A stretch of 64,000 bases of DNA from UBA3537 sp038138145 (GTDB taxonomy: Bacteria > Bacteroidota > Bacteroidia > Flavobacteriales > Flavobacteriaceae), in NCBI GenBank assembly GCA_038138145.1, contig JAYQDD010000009.1, forward strand, positions 1-64,000, written 5' to 3'. Position numbers and translations under genes: made by a program. The notes beneath the pieces were generated by a model, which saw nothing but the letters and a program-made list of their open reading frames with translations, had not been told where the DNA came from and searched no databases. The stretch's first letter is position 1. Every line of letters starts with the position of its first letter. Of the stretch, positions 42,031 to 50,261 are shown in pieces.

Positions 42031-44288
42031 AATTTAAATTTGGTATTAAGTTTTGTTGTGGAATTTCCTCCAACATATATAGAAAAATCACCGGGTTGTA
42101 TTGTAAAGTTTCCATTATTATCATAAAATCCAAGTTCAGTTTCTGTAAGCTTGAAATGTACTGTTTTGGTTTGATTCGGGTTTAAATCAATGAGTTCAAA
42201 CCCTTTAAGACTCTTTATGGGTTGGGTTGGTCTAGCAAAGTGGTCTTTTATGTACAACTGAACCACTTCATTACCCTGAACATTCCCTGTGTTCGTAACT
42301 TCTACACTAACATCAATTGATGTGTCAGTTTGACTATTAATTTTTAGATTGCTGTAAGCAAACGTGGTATAACTTAGGCCATATCCAAAAGGATAAAGCG
42401 GCGCATTCTGTTCATCTTGGTAATGCGTCCAAAACACTTCATCAGGTGATGGTAACGTTGGCCTTCCAGTACTTTTGTAATTGTAATAAATGGGAACTTG
42501 CCCTAAAGCTTTAGGAAACGACATTGGAAGTTTCCCGCTGGGATTATAATCGCCATATAATACCTGAGCAATGGCATTTCCGCTTTGTGTCCCTAATTGC
42601 CAAGCTTCAACAATGGCTGGAATGTGTTGGTCTGCCCAATCCAGTACGAGTGGTCTACCGTTATTGAGCACGAGGATGATGTTTTGGTTGACTTTAAAAA
42701 CTTGTTCTAAAAGTTCTTGCTGTAGCCCCGGTAATCCAAGCTGTGTCCTGCTTCTTCCCTCTCCGCTATGAAAACCATGTTCTCCCAGAACCATCACTAC
42801 AACATCTGCTTTTTTGGCGAGTTTCAATGCTGCTGGAAAATCACTTTTATCTGTGGTATTAATGTTCAATTCTTTAGCGAATTCTAAAGCTCCAGTATTG
42901 AGCTTGACGCCCATAGAAAATTCAAGATTATTGCCTTCATATGCCTTCATTCCTTCGAGGACTGACACTGCTGAATTTTTTTCTGCTGCTAAAATCCAAT
43001 TACCGAGCGGGCTTGTTTTATCGTCTGCAAGATCGCCAATAAGGGCTATATTAAGTCCTTTCTTTTTTAGTGGTAAGAGTTGGTTTTGATTTTTTAAAAG
43101 CACTATTGACTTTTTGGCCATATCCAAAGCGGCTTCTTGAAATTTTTCATGGCCAATAGTCGCCTTTTCACGTTCAATGTTACAGTATTTATATGGGTCG
43201 TCAAAAAGGCCTAACTCAAATTTTACGCGTAATATTCTTCGTACAGCATCGTCTATAAGTGCTTCCTGAACTTCTCCAGATTTGACTAAATCAGTCAAAT
43301 GATCGACATACGCCAAAGATTGCATATCCATATCGGATCCGGCCTCTACAGCAATTTGGGCAGCTTGTTTGGCATCTTCGGCATAACCATGTTCTACCAT
43401 TTCTTCAATTGAACCCCAGTCGGATACCACAAAACCATCAAAATTCCATTGTTCTTTTAGTAGCGTACGCTGAAGATATTGACTCCCTGTTGCAGGAACG
43501 CCATTGAGTTGACTAAATGAGTTCATAAAGGTTCGAACACCAGCATCAATGGTTGCTTTGAACGGAGGCATAACCACATTGTGTAAGGTTTGAGTTCCTA
43601 TATCAACTGTATTGTACTCTTTTCCGGCTTCGGGAAATCCATACCCTGCAAAGTGTTTGGCACAAGCCGCTATGGTTGTTGGAGCTGAAAGGTCATCGCC
43701 TTGAAAGCCCTTTACTCTTGCAAATGCAATTTTTGATCCTAAATAGGGGTCCTCTCCTGCACCCTCCATAACACGTCCCCAGCGTGCATCTCTTGAAATA
43801 TCGACCATGGGGGCGAATGTCCAATTAATGCCTGCAGCGGCGGCTTCAGTTGCTGCTATTCTGGCCGAGGTTTCAATAGCGTCTAAATCCCAACTTGCAG
43901 CTTCTGCCAAAGGAATAGGACTAATGGTTTTAAAACCGTGAATCACATCAAATCCAAAGATTAATGGAATACCTAAACGGGTTTCTTCTACTGCAATTTT
44001 TTGAAGTTTACGGACGTTTTCAGCGCCACGAACGTTGAGCATTGACCCAACAAGTCCCCTTTTTAATTGGTCGTATTGTTTTGCAGCTGAACCTTCTTTG
44101 GGTATCGGTCCCGTGATGTCCCAAAAACTTGAATATTGATTCATTTGACCGACTTTCTCCTCAAGCGTCATTTGCGCCAATAAGGCATTCACGCGCTGAT
44201 CGAGTTGGTCATTTTTTTGGTTAGTACCACAAGAATTGAGCACAAAAAAACCAATTATTGTGAAAAATGTTAAATTGGCTTTAATCAT
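42027..44288 (-). CDS. bglX: GH3 beta-glucosidase (BglX-like), lipoprotein
   Basis: Releases glucose from the non-reducing end of beta-gluco-oligosaccharides. The 753-residue protein has a lipobox FFVLNSCGTN (Cys 20), an (alpha/beta)8 domain with FGFDVIHGFKTI, NWTFAPMVDISRDARWGRVMEG, CAKHFAGYG and the nucleophile Asp in GFVVSDWGSIEEM. An alpha/beta sandwich follows with VMVLGEHGFHSGEGRSR (acid/base Glu), then a C-terminal fibronectin-III-like domain (QGNEVVQLYIKD, KSLKGFELIDL). Together with GH16 enzymes this is the standard set for laminarin. It sits 1 bp after the GH16 lipoprotein gene and overlaps the next GH16. Confidence 0.94.
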   Translation of the reverse strand: MIKANLTFFTIIGFFVLNSCGTNQKNDQLDQRVNALLAQMTLEEKVGQMNQYSSFWDITGPIPKEGSAAKQYDQLKRGLVGSMLNVRGAENVRKLQKIAVEETRLGIPLIFGFDVIHGFKTISPIPLAEAASWDLDAIETSARIAATEAAAAGINWTFAPMVDISRDARWGRVMEGAGEDPYLGSKIAFARVKGFQGDDLSAPTTIAACAKHFAGYGFPEAGKEYNTVDIGTQTLHNVVMPPFKATIDAGVRTFMNSFSQLNGVPATGSQYLQRTLLKEQWNFDGFVVSDWGSIEEMVEHGYAEDAKQAAQIAVEAGSDMDMQSLAYVDHLTDLVKSGEVQEALIDDAVRRILRVKFELGLFDDPYKYCNIEREKATIGHEKFQEAALDMAKKSIVLLKNQNQLLPLKKKGLNIALIGDLADDKTSPLGNWILAAEKNSAVSVLEGMKAYEGNNLEFSMGVKLNTGALEFAKELNINTTDKSDFPAALKLAKKADVVVMVLGEHGFHSGEGRSRTQLGLPGLQQELLEQVFKVNQNIILVLNNGRPLVLDWADQHIPAIVEAWQLGTQSGNAIAQVLYGDYNPSGKLPMSFPKALGQVPIYYNYKSTGRPTLPSPDEVFWTHYQDEQNAPLYPFGYGLSYTTFAYSNLKINSQTDTSIDVSVEVTNTGNVQGNEVVQLYIKDHFARPTQPIKSLKGFELIDLNPNQTKTVHFKLTETELGFYDNNGNFTIQPGDFSIYVGGNSTTKLNTKFKL

Positions 44289-44289
44289 T

Positions 44290-45420
44290 TTATTGATATA
44301 CCCTTATGTAATCTACTTCCATGGCGTCTTGAGAAAAATTTGGGTCAATTTCTCCACCAAGAGTACCGCCCATGGCGACATTAAAAATGAAAAAGAATTC
44401 TTCATTGAACGGAAAGTAAGGGTCTACTCCTGAGACAGTCATCTCAAAAAACTTTGTCCCATCGAGATAAGTTTTAATGGTTGTAGAGGTCCAATCCATT
44501 TCATACACATGCCAATCTGTTGAAGATGTATTCGCAGTTTCTTGTCCGTATTCTCCTCTATTACCATCAGCAAGTTTCCAATGTAGGGTTGATTTTACCT
44601 TATTTTTATCTTGAAATTGTTCCATAATGTCAATCTCTCCACATTGTGGCCAACCAACATCGGGATAATTTGCGCCAAGCATCCATAATGCTGGCCATGT
44701 ACCTTGTGCTGAAGGAAGCTTTGCACGAATTTCAACACGCCCATACTTAAACTCAAATTTATCTTGAGTTTTGATGCGTGCAGAAGAGTAAGTTCCGTTT
44801 GGTTCTTTAATCGCTTTGATTTTTAAAATGCCGTTTTCTCTAACTACATTGTCAGTACTTGAAGTATAAATTTGCACTTCTTGGTTACCCCATCCACCAC
44901 CTCCGGTTTCTGTGGTCCATTTAGAGCTGTTTATTGGTCCCGTGCCATCAAATTCATCTGACCAAACCAAAACATCGTTGTTGCCTGAGCCACCATTCCC
45001 TTCTACAAAAACTGTTAAATTTGTGATTTTGCTGATTCTATCATTAGTACTAGAATACGCATAAACGTATAGTGGAAATTGATTGGTGCCTGCCTCGGTT
45101 AGTGTATATGAAAATACACCTGTAGTGTTTTGTGTTTCACTACCGTTGCTTCCTACTTTAAACCCATATTTTACTGCATTTGTAGCTGTAGCCGTAGCCG
45201 AAAATTGTCCTGAACCATCTCCATTTGGATTTTGGTCATCTTTTCCTTGAATGGTAACATTAACGAAAAGGTTTGATGGAATAATTTGTGTGTTCCCTCC
45301 TCCACCGTTACCGCCACCTCCACCAGAAGAACCACCGCTTCCGCCAGATGAACATGAAAGGGTCAGTGCTAAAAAGCAAAAAAGGATAGAAAAGATTGAA
45401 AGTAGGGTTTTATTTTTCAT
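44290..45420 (-). CDS. GH16 beta-glucanase lipoprotein with N-terminal PKD-like module
   Basis: From ATG 45420 (MKNKTLLSIFSILF) the protein has 376 residues. A lipobox (LTLSCSSG) is followed by a Gly/Ser/Asn linker of about 20 residues, a plausible surface-export signal and spacer. Residues ~40-140 form a PKD-like module with QGKDDQNPNGDGSG and FSATATATNAVKYGF, homologous to the start of the neighbouring 45580-46530 protein. Residues ~145-376 are GH16: DEFDGTGPINSSKW, GTWPALWMLGANYP, catalytic CGEIDIMEQF, and FIFNVAMGGTLGG. It likely makes the first cut at the cell surface. The upstream in-frame TTG start (45444) is unlikely. Confidence 0.92.
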   Translation of the reverse strand: MKNKTLLSIFSILFCFLALTLSCSSGGSGGSSGGGGGNGGGGNTQIIPSNLFVNVTIQGKDDQNPNGDGSGQFSATATATNAVKYGFKVGSNGSETQNTTGVFSYTLTEAGTNQFPLYVYAYSSTNDRISKITNLTVFVEGNGGSGNNDVLVWSDEFDGTGPINSSKWTTETGGGGWGNQEVQIYTSSTDNVVRENGILKIKAIKEPNGTYSSARIKTQDKFEFKYGRVEIRAKLPSAQGTWPALWMLGANYPDVGWPQCGEIDIMEQFQDKNKVKSTLHWKLADGNRGEYGQETANTSSTDWHVYEMDWTSTTIKTYLDGTKFFEMTVSGVDPYFPFNEEFFFIFNVAMGGTLGGEIDPNFSQDAMEVDYIRVYQ

Positions 45421-45537
45421 GTGTTTATATTTATTGTTTTTCAATGGTCACATGTAACCTTTGATGTTTAAAATAATCATTCCGCTGTGTGTTAATAATT
45501 ATTTTTAACATGTCGGTTTCATTGTTAAAAGGATAAA

Positions 45538-45562
45538 GAGGCAGATAATAACTATCTGCCTC
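45538..45562 (-). terminator. Stem-loop between the binding-protein genes and the enzyme genes of the PUL
   Basis: GAGGCAGATA (45538-45547) and TATCTGCCTC (45553-45562) form a perfect 10-bp stem with a 5-nt loop. On the minus strand TTTATCCTTTT follows, a weak T-rich tail. It can act as a partial terminator or as a 3' stabiliser separating susC-to-PKD mRNA from the GH16-GH3-GH16 part. The 160-bp gap here has no clear -7 for the downstream genes. Confidence 0.6.
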
Positions 45563-45579
45563 GTATGTATTAAAATAAA

Positions 45580-46530
45580 TTATTCAGATTTATATCTCGC
45601 GTACCACGCAAAGCCGCCGCCTTCTTGAATACAACGTACATGCATCGTGTTGGCTGTAATGGAAATGATATCATACACAACATCGCCTACATACCATCCC
45701 ATAAAACCTCCATCAGAAATATCAAAGCTTGTTCCTCGGTAGGGTTGTTCATTATAAGAGCCCTCTAGAGCAGCTTTGGAAGTTGATGGTAAAAATGAAA
45801 CATTTTTAACGCCAAACATTGTAGTCACCACAGTTTCGTCTTGACAAGCATCAGCAGCAACACCAATAATACTTGCATAGGCCCCTGGCACAAACGCAGG
45901 ACCAACAGTTTGCTCAAAAGTCATCCCATCAGCGGTTTTTGTAAACACAAATTCGTTGGTGTACATGCATGATTTTTCTGGATCATTTGGTCCAATGGTA
46001 TTCCACCAAGCTTCCCATGCAAACTCACCTCCGCCATAATCATCGGTTACTGGTCCTAAGCCAACATGAAGTGGGATATCTGATGCCCAAACCCATGTTT
46101 TGCTGTCGCCTACGTCTAATCCTCCAGCCAAAAAGGTTTCGGCTTCTTCATCTACAAAGGAGAAAAACACTTCGATATCTACTGTTGTACTCGATAGCAC
46201 TCCTGCGGTTCCTACAGCACTTATAATCACTGTGTAAGGGTGAACTCCAGATTTTGTATAGGTGTGCGTATACACTCCAGAGGATACTGTTTCTGACCTC
46301 CCATCACCAAAATCAAACTGGTACGCCAAAGCATTGTCTGCGGTCGCTGTAAAAGTGACAAGTCCATCACCATTTCCATAAGGGTTTTCAGAGTCTTGCC
46401 CAATGATATTGGCGTCTACAGATAAGCCCGTTGGCGCAGTTATAGGGCCAAACTCATAATCATTTTCTTCACATGCTGTAACAACAAGCATGGAAAGAAA
46501 AAATATTGATAAATATTTTATTGTTTTCAT
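45580..46530 (-). CDS. PKD-domain surface glycan-binding lipoprotein (SusE/F position)
   Basis: The 316-residue lipoprotein (signal MKTIKYLSIFFLSMLVVTACEEN, Cys 20) has a PKD module at ~30-125: IGQDSENPYGNGDGLVTFTATADNALAYQFDFGDG, whose DFGDG is the classical PKD turn, written here in parts. The remaining ~190 residues (KTWVWASDIPLHVGLGP, EFAWEAWWN, GGFMGWYVGD, GGGFAWYARYKSE) are rich in Trp and Gly and resemble a carbohydrate-binding jelly roll, family not identified. Position after SusD and the CBM-like protein matches SusE/SusF-type glycan-binding proteins. It probably holds glucan at the cell surface. Confidence 0.75.
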   Translation of the reverse strand: MKTIKYLSIFFLSMLVVTACEENDYEFGPITAPTGLSVDANIIGQDSENPYGNGDGLVTFTATADNALAYQFDFGDGRSETVSSGVYTHTYTKSGVHPYTVIISAVGTAGVLSSTTVDIEVFFSFVDEEAETFLAGGLDVGDSKTWVWASDIPLHVGLGPVTDDYGGGEFAWEAWWNTIGPNDPEKSCMYTNEFVFTKTADGMTFEQTVGPAFVPGAYASIIGVAADACQDETVVTTMFGVKNVSFLPSTSKAALEGSYNEQPYRGTSFDISDGGFMGWYVGDVVYDIISITANTMHVRCIQEGGGFAWYARYKSE

Positions 46531-46558
46531 ATTATTTATTTAAAAAATTATCTGATTT

Positions 46559-48589
46559 TTAATTTAATACAAGTGAAACATTATCTAAGTTAACTTGTCC
46601 AGTATCTGCACCCAAATCAAAAAGTACTCGGGCTTGTGGATCACCAAAAGTCACAGCGTCAAAAGTATATGAATACGTTGTTCTTGTTGGTGTAATGTTA
46701 ACCGTTTCAAATACATTAGACCAGGGTGCTGCACTTAATCCAATACCAGCTATAATTGATCTATTGGTATCTGACCAGGCGTCAAATGTAAGTGTATATG
46801 AACTTCCACTGATAATTTCAACTTTCTGGCTTGTATTGACAGACCACGGGTCTCCCGCAGTTGCAACATCCACAGAGTAGTGCTGATTTCCATCAGCATC
46901 AGTAACGACAGGCGCTGAAGTTGTATCGTCTACACCAACTAACCATGATTCACTTCCCAATTCAAAATTTCCATTATTTAGAAGTCCATCATCAAATGCT
47001 GGTGGTGGGCCATCGCCTAAAAATAGTGCAACATTATCTAAATTAACTTGCCCAGTATCCGCACCCAAATCAAAGAGTACTCGGGCTTGTGCATCGCCAA
47101 AAGTCACAGCGTCAAAAGTATATGAATACGTTGTTCTTGTTGGTGTAATATTAACCGTTTCAAATACATTAGACCAAGGCGCTGCACTTAATCCAACACC
47201 AGCTATAATTGATCTATTAGTATCTGACCAAGCGTCAAATATGAGTGTGTATGTTTCACCATTGATAATTTCAACTTTTTGGCTCGTATTTACAGACCAT
47301 GGATCTCCCGCAGTTGCAACATCTACAGAGTAGTGCTTATTTCCATCGGCATCAGTAACGACAGGCGCCGAAGTCGTGTCATCAACACCAACTAACCATG
47401 AATCGCTTCCGAGTTCGAAATCTCCATTAAAAAGAAGGCCATCATCAAATGCATCTGTAGGTTCTTTGTAGAAATATATGTTATCAATAAACACTGTTCC
47501 AGTTGCCCATGGTTCTCCAACAAACTTAAGCTGCCCAAATTCTGTAACAGTTAGGCCTTGATCTGTGTAATCAGAAATTGGGATTTCAATACTAGTCCAT
47601 TCACCTGCAGTCAAAGACGATGTTACTTGTGCTTCAGTAAAATCTGGTCCTGGATCATTGACTAAAAATGTTTGAAGCTCCGTTATATCTCCATCAGCCG
47701 AGGTCCAAACCTCTAAATGTAAATATTCCATATTAGACAAATCTAATGTAGTGCCAGTTGGTAATTCAATTCCTTGATAGCTTAGATTAATATATTGTAA
47801 CATTTCATCTCCTGCAAGGTCAAACATCGCCCATGAACTTCCCTGTGAACCTTGGTTCCAATCTGGGAAATAATTTACGTCAGGGAGATCAGTATAAGCT
47901 TCAGTAAAAATTGAGATTACATCTTCTGGCTGTCTTGCTGGAGGTGCTGGTGCTGCAGCTGTTGGCGCTAAGATTTCTGTGACTTCAAAATTCTCTTCAA
48001 CATAAGTTGTGGTTTGAATCGCTGCTCCTTTTACTTCAATAGTAATGTTATAAATTCCTGCTTCGTTGTATTGAACAGCGGCAGTCTCGCCAATGTTGGC
48101 TGTTACAGGATCATTATTTCCTGATTCGCCTGAGTAGACATCAAAAGTAACGGCATAATCCGCTTCAACGGTAACATTGACTTGTTTAGATGTTGCAGCA
48201 TCATTTTCAACGGTCACCACTTGAATTTGAGGTGCTTGAAAAGATACCACCAATTCAGCACTCAGCGTTGTAGAAAGGCCAGTAATCCCATAGGCCGTAG
48301 CCGTTACGGTATAAACCCCTTCTGCATAGGTGTGCTGGGCGTTCGCACCATTTTCTACCTCTACAACTTCTGGAGTATCGTCTCCTAGAGTGATATCAAA
48401 AGATACTGCCCCTTCAGCTGTTGGAGTGATGGTCACTAACCCTGTATTGTCCTGTGTAACATCAAACCTTAGTTCTAAAGCAGTTGGTGCTTGAACATCA
48501 TTTAAGTTCACATTTTTTTCATCATCGGCACAGCTCCAAAGAGTTGCTATGGCGAGACATAAACTAAAAATATATTTTATTGCTTTCAT
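46559..48589 (-). CDS. Surface lipoprotein with PKD-like modules and two near-identical CBM4/9-like modules
   Basis: About 676 residues from the second of two adjacent ATGs, with lipobox LWSCADDE. Two PKD-like modules come first (~35-120 with TPTAEGAVSFDITLGDD; ~125-200). A central beta-sandwich (~225-375: FPDWNQGSQGSSWAMFD, YLHLEVWTSADGDITE) follows, then two modules of ~143 residues 151 codons apart, each beginning FDDGLL-NGxFELGS-SWLVG and ending GADTGQVNLDNV, typical of CBM4/9 (CenC-like) folds. Predicted multivalent glucan binding at the surface. It lies 11 bp after susD and 28 bp before the PKD gene. Confidence 0.78.
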   Translation of the reverse strand: MKAIKYIFSLCLAIATLWSCADDEKNVNLNDVQAPTALELRFDVTQDNTGLVTITPTAEGAVSFDITLGDDTPEVVEVENGANAQHTYAEGVYTVTATAYGITGLSTTLSAELVVSFQAPQIQVVTVENDAATSKQVNVTVEADYAVTFDVYSGESGNNDPVTANIGETAAVQYNEAGIYNITIEVKGAAIQTTTYVEENFEVTEILAPTAAAPAPPARQPEDVISIFTEAYTDLPDVNYFPDWNQGSQGSSWAMFDLAGDEMLQYINLSYQGIELPTGTTLDLSNMEYLHLEVWTSADGDITELQTFLVNDPGPDFTEAQVTSSLTAGEWTSIEIPISDYTDQGLTVTEFGQLKFVGEPWATGTVFIDNIYFYKEPTDAFDDGLLFNGDFELGSDSWLVGVDDTTSAPVVTDADGNKHYSVDVATAGDPWSVNTSQKVEIINGETYTLIFDAWSDTNRSIIAGVGLSAAPWSNVFETVNITPTRTTYSYTFDAVTFGDAQARVLFDLGADTGQVNLDNVALFLGDGPPPAFDDGLLNNGNFELGSESWLVGVDDTTSAPVVTDADGNQHYSVDVATAGDPWSVNTSQKVEIISGSSYTLTFDAWSDTNRSIIAGIGLSAAPWSNVFETVNITPTRTTYSYTFDAVTFGDPQARVLFDLGADTGQVNLDNVSLVLN
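46581..47452 (-). repeat. Two near-identical 453-bp-spaced CBM repeats
   Basis: About 419 bp starting at 46581 recur at 47034 (offset 453 bp, 151 codons) with only scattered substitutions, many of them synonymous, e.g. TCAAAAAG versus TCAAAGAG. The similarity at DNA level marks a fairly recent internal duplication or gene conversion. Confidence 0.85.
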
Positions 48590-48600
48590 CATTTAAGTTT

Positions 48601-50250
48601 TTAATAGTTTGGATTTTGACTCCAGTTCCCCGCAGAAAATTGAATTTCTTGAAAAGGAATTGGGAATAATTCGTGTTTCCCAGCCACAAAGCCATCAATG
48701 GCTTGTGCAGCTCTACCTGTACGTACAAGGTCAAAGAAACGGTGTCCTTCACCCATTAACTCCAATCGTCTTTCTTCAAGAATAGCATCGGTTAATGCTG
48801 CCCCTGTTGCAGAACTGTTGTGCGTATCGTCACCAAAAGCACGTTCTCTAACCTGATTTAGATAATCTAATGCTTTGGCTTCATCCAAATTCCCTCTGCT
48901 GTGCGCTTCGGCAGCCATCAACAGCACATCGGCATAACGAATGGCTCTATAGTTGTTCGGATTGGTCAAGTTTTGATCTCCAATGTTTTGATCTCCTCTT
49001 CGCGCAAGATACTTTCTGTTGTAATAGCCCGTATGTTCATAGCCTTCAACCCAAGTATATTCTACTGAATAAGTCTGGTTTGGAGTTCCTGTTACGGTCC
49101 CCAAATCATCGTCCTCCAGCTGAATTGCAGCAATGGTATTGGCTAATCCTTGAATATCCAAAGCAGAAATATCTTTTCTTTTATCCCCCGCTTCAAAAGC
49201 ATCTACTGCTTCTTGCGTTGGTACGTTAAAGCTATAACCCCCATCAAATAACGGGCCAACTTCATCACTTATGAGTGTTCCTTCAAGTTCGTTTACCACA
49301 CTTTCCGGAACTGCTGAACCATTGTATAAGTAAGATGGGTTTCTGATGCCCATAAATCCTACGGCTACATTTCCTTCACTACACTGAAGACAATCAAAAC
49401 TACCCCCTTCTACATCGGTATATTGCACTTCAAAGACAGATTCTACACCGTTTTCTCCACTAAGCTCAAATATATCTGCGTAATTAAGCGCTAAAGCGTA
49501 TGGCCCATCAGTAATGAGGTCGTCTAAAACATCTGCTGCTTGGACAAATTTGTCTTGATACAAATAAGCTTTACCAAGAAGCGCTTGCGCTGACCCTTTG
49601 GTCACTCGACCAATCTGCGGCGCTGAATAGTCTAAGTTATTTACGGCAAACGTCAAATCACTTTCGATAAGCGCATATACTTGTTCTGCGGAATATCTTG
49701 GAACAGTGGTCTCATCACCAGGTGAAAAACGTTCTCCTCCTCCTGCAAGTGCGCCAGCGTAATTTTTGATGGGTATTCCTCCAAACCATTTGACTAATTC
49801 GAAATGGAAATAGGCGCGCAAGAAACGTACTTCCGCTACCATACGAATACGTCCTTCAAAATCCGTTTTGTTTTGGAATTCTAAAAAGTAGTTGGTTCTT
49901 TTTACTCCAGCAAACATCCAGTTCCAAATGTCTCTTAGGTTATCGTTTACTGGGGTGTGCGTCATGTTATCAATTTGCTGAAACCCAAGAACATCTGTCG
50001 CACTTTCGCCACCACAAAGGGTGTTGTCCGAAGCAATTTCTCCGAGAAGATTGTTGACGTATGTCGCTTGCAGCAAATCATAAGCCCCAATAAGTGCCAT
50101 ATAATAGTCGTCTTCAGAGTTAAAATAACTTTCTGAATCAATAAGGTAGTTTTCTTCCTCATCCAAGAACTTATCTGTACAAGAATAGAGTCCAAAGGTA
50201 AGCAGGATTCCTACTACAATTAATACTATGTTTTTATTTGTTTTTTTCAT
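48601..50250 (-). CDS. susD: SusD/RagB-family glycan-binding lipoprotein
   Basis: The lid of the SusCD importer; captures oligosaccharides at the outer face. The 549-residue protein has a lipobox LYSCTDKFLDEEE (Cys ~24), the SusD-type N-terminal region (NSEDDYYMALIGAYDLLQ, LRDIWNWMFAGVKRTNYFLE), TPR-like helices (SAQALLGKAYLYQDKFVQAADVLD), and the C-terminal YADVLLMAAEAHSRG, ALDYLNQVRERAFG, ILEERRLELMGEGHRFFDLVRTG and ending LFPIPFQEIQFSAGNWSQNPNY. These end motifs are diagnostic. It lies 12 bp after susC. The ligand is inferred from the GH16/GH3 neighbours. Confidence 0.96.
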   Translation of the reverse strand: MKKTNKNIVLIVVGILLTFGLYSCTDKFLDEEENYLIDSESYFNSEDDYYMALIGAYDLLQATYVNNLLGEIASDNTLCGGESATDVLGFQQIDNMTHTPVNDNLRDIWNWMFAGVKRTNYFLEFQNKTDFEGRIRMVAEVRFLRAYFHFELVKWFGGIPIKNYAGALAGGGERFSPGDETTVPRYSAEQVYALIESDLTFAVNNLDYSAPQIGRVTKGSAQALLGKAYLYQDKFVQAADVLDDLITDGPYALALNYADIFELSGENGVESVFEVQYTDVEGGSFDCLQCSEGNVAVGFMGIRNPSYLYNGSAVPESVVNELEGTLISDEVGPLFDGGYSFNVPTQEAVDAFEAGDKRKDISALDIQGLANTIAAIQLEDDDLGTVTGTPNQTYSVEYTWVEGYEHTGYYNRKYLARRGDQNIGDQNLTNPNNYRAIRYADVLLMAAEAHSRGNLDEAKALDYLNQVRERAFGDDTHNSSATGAALTDAILEERRLELMGEGHRFFDLVRTGRAAQAIDGFVAGKHELFPIPFQEIQFSAGNWSQNPNY

Positions 50251-50261
50251 TGTGCTCTATT

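Noticed and set aside
45446..45459. GGTCACATGTAACC palindrome before the GH16 lipoprotein gene
   Set aside because: Only a 6-bp core with short flanks and one mismatched pair; not distinguishable from chance in this AT-rich gap.
46581..47452. CRISPR or mobile-element origin of the repeated DNA
   Set aside because: Only two long in-frame copies with no spacers, no transposase and no terminal repeats; an internal domain duplication.
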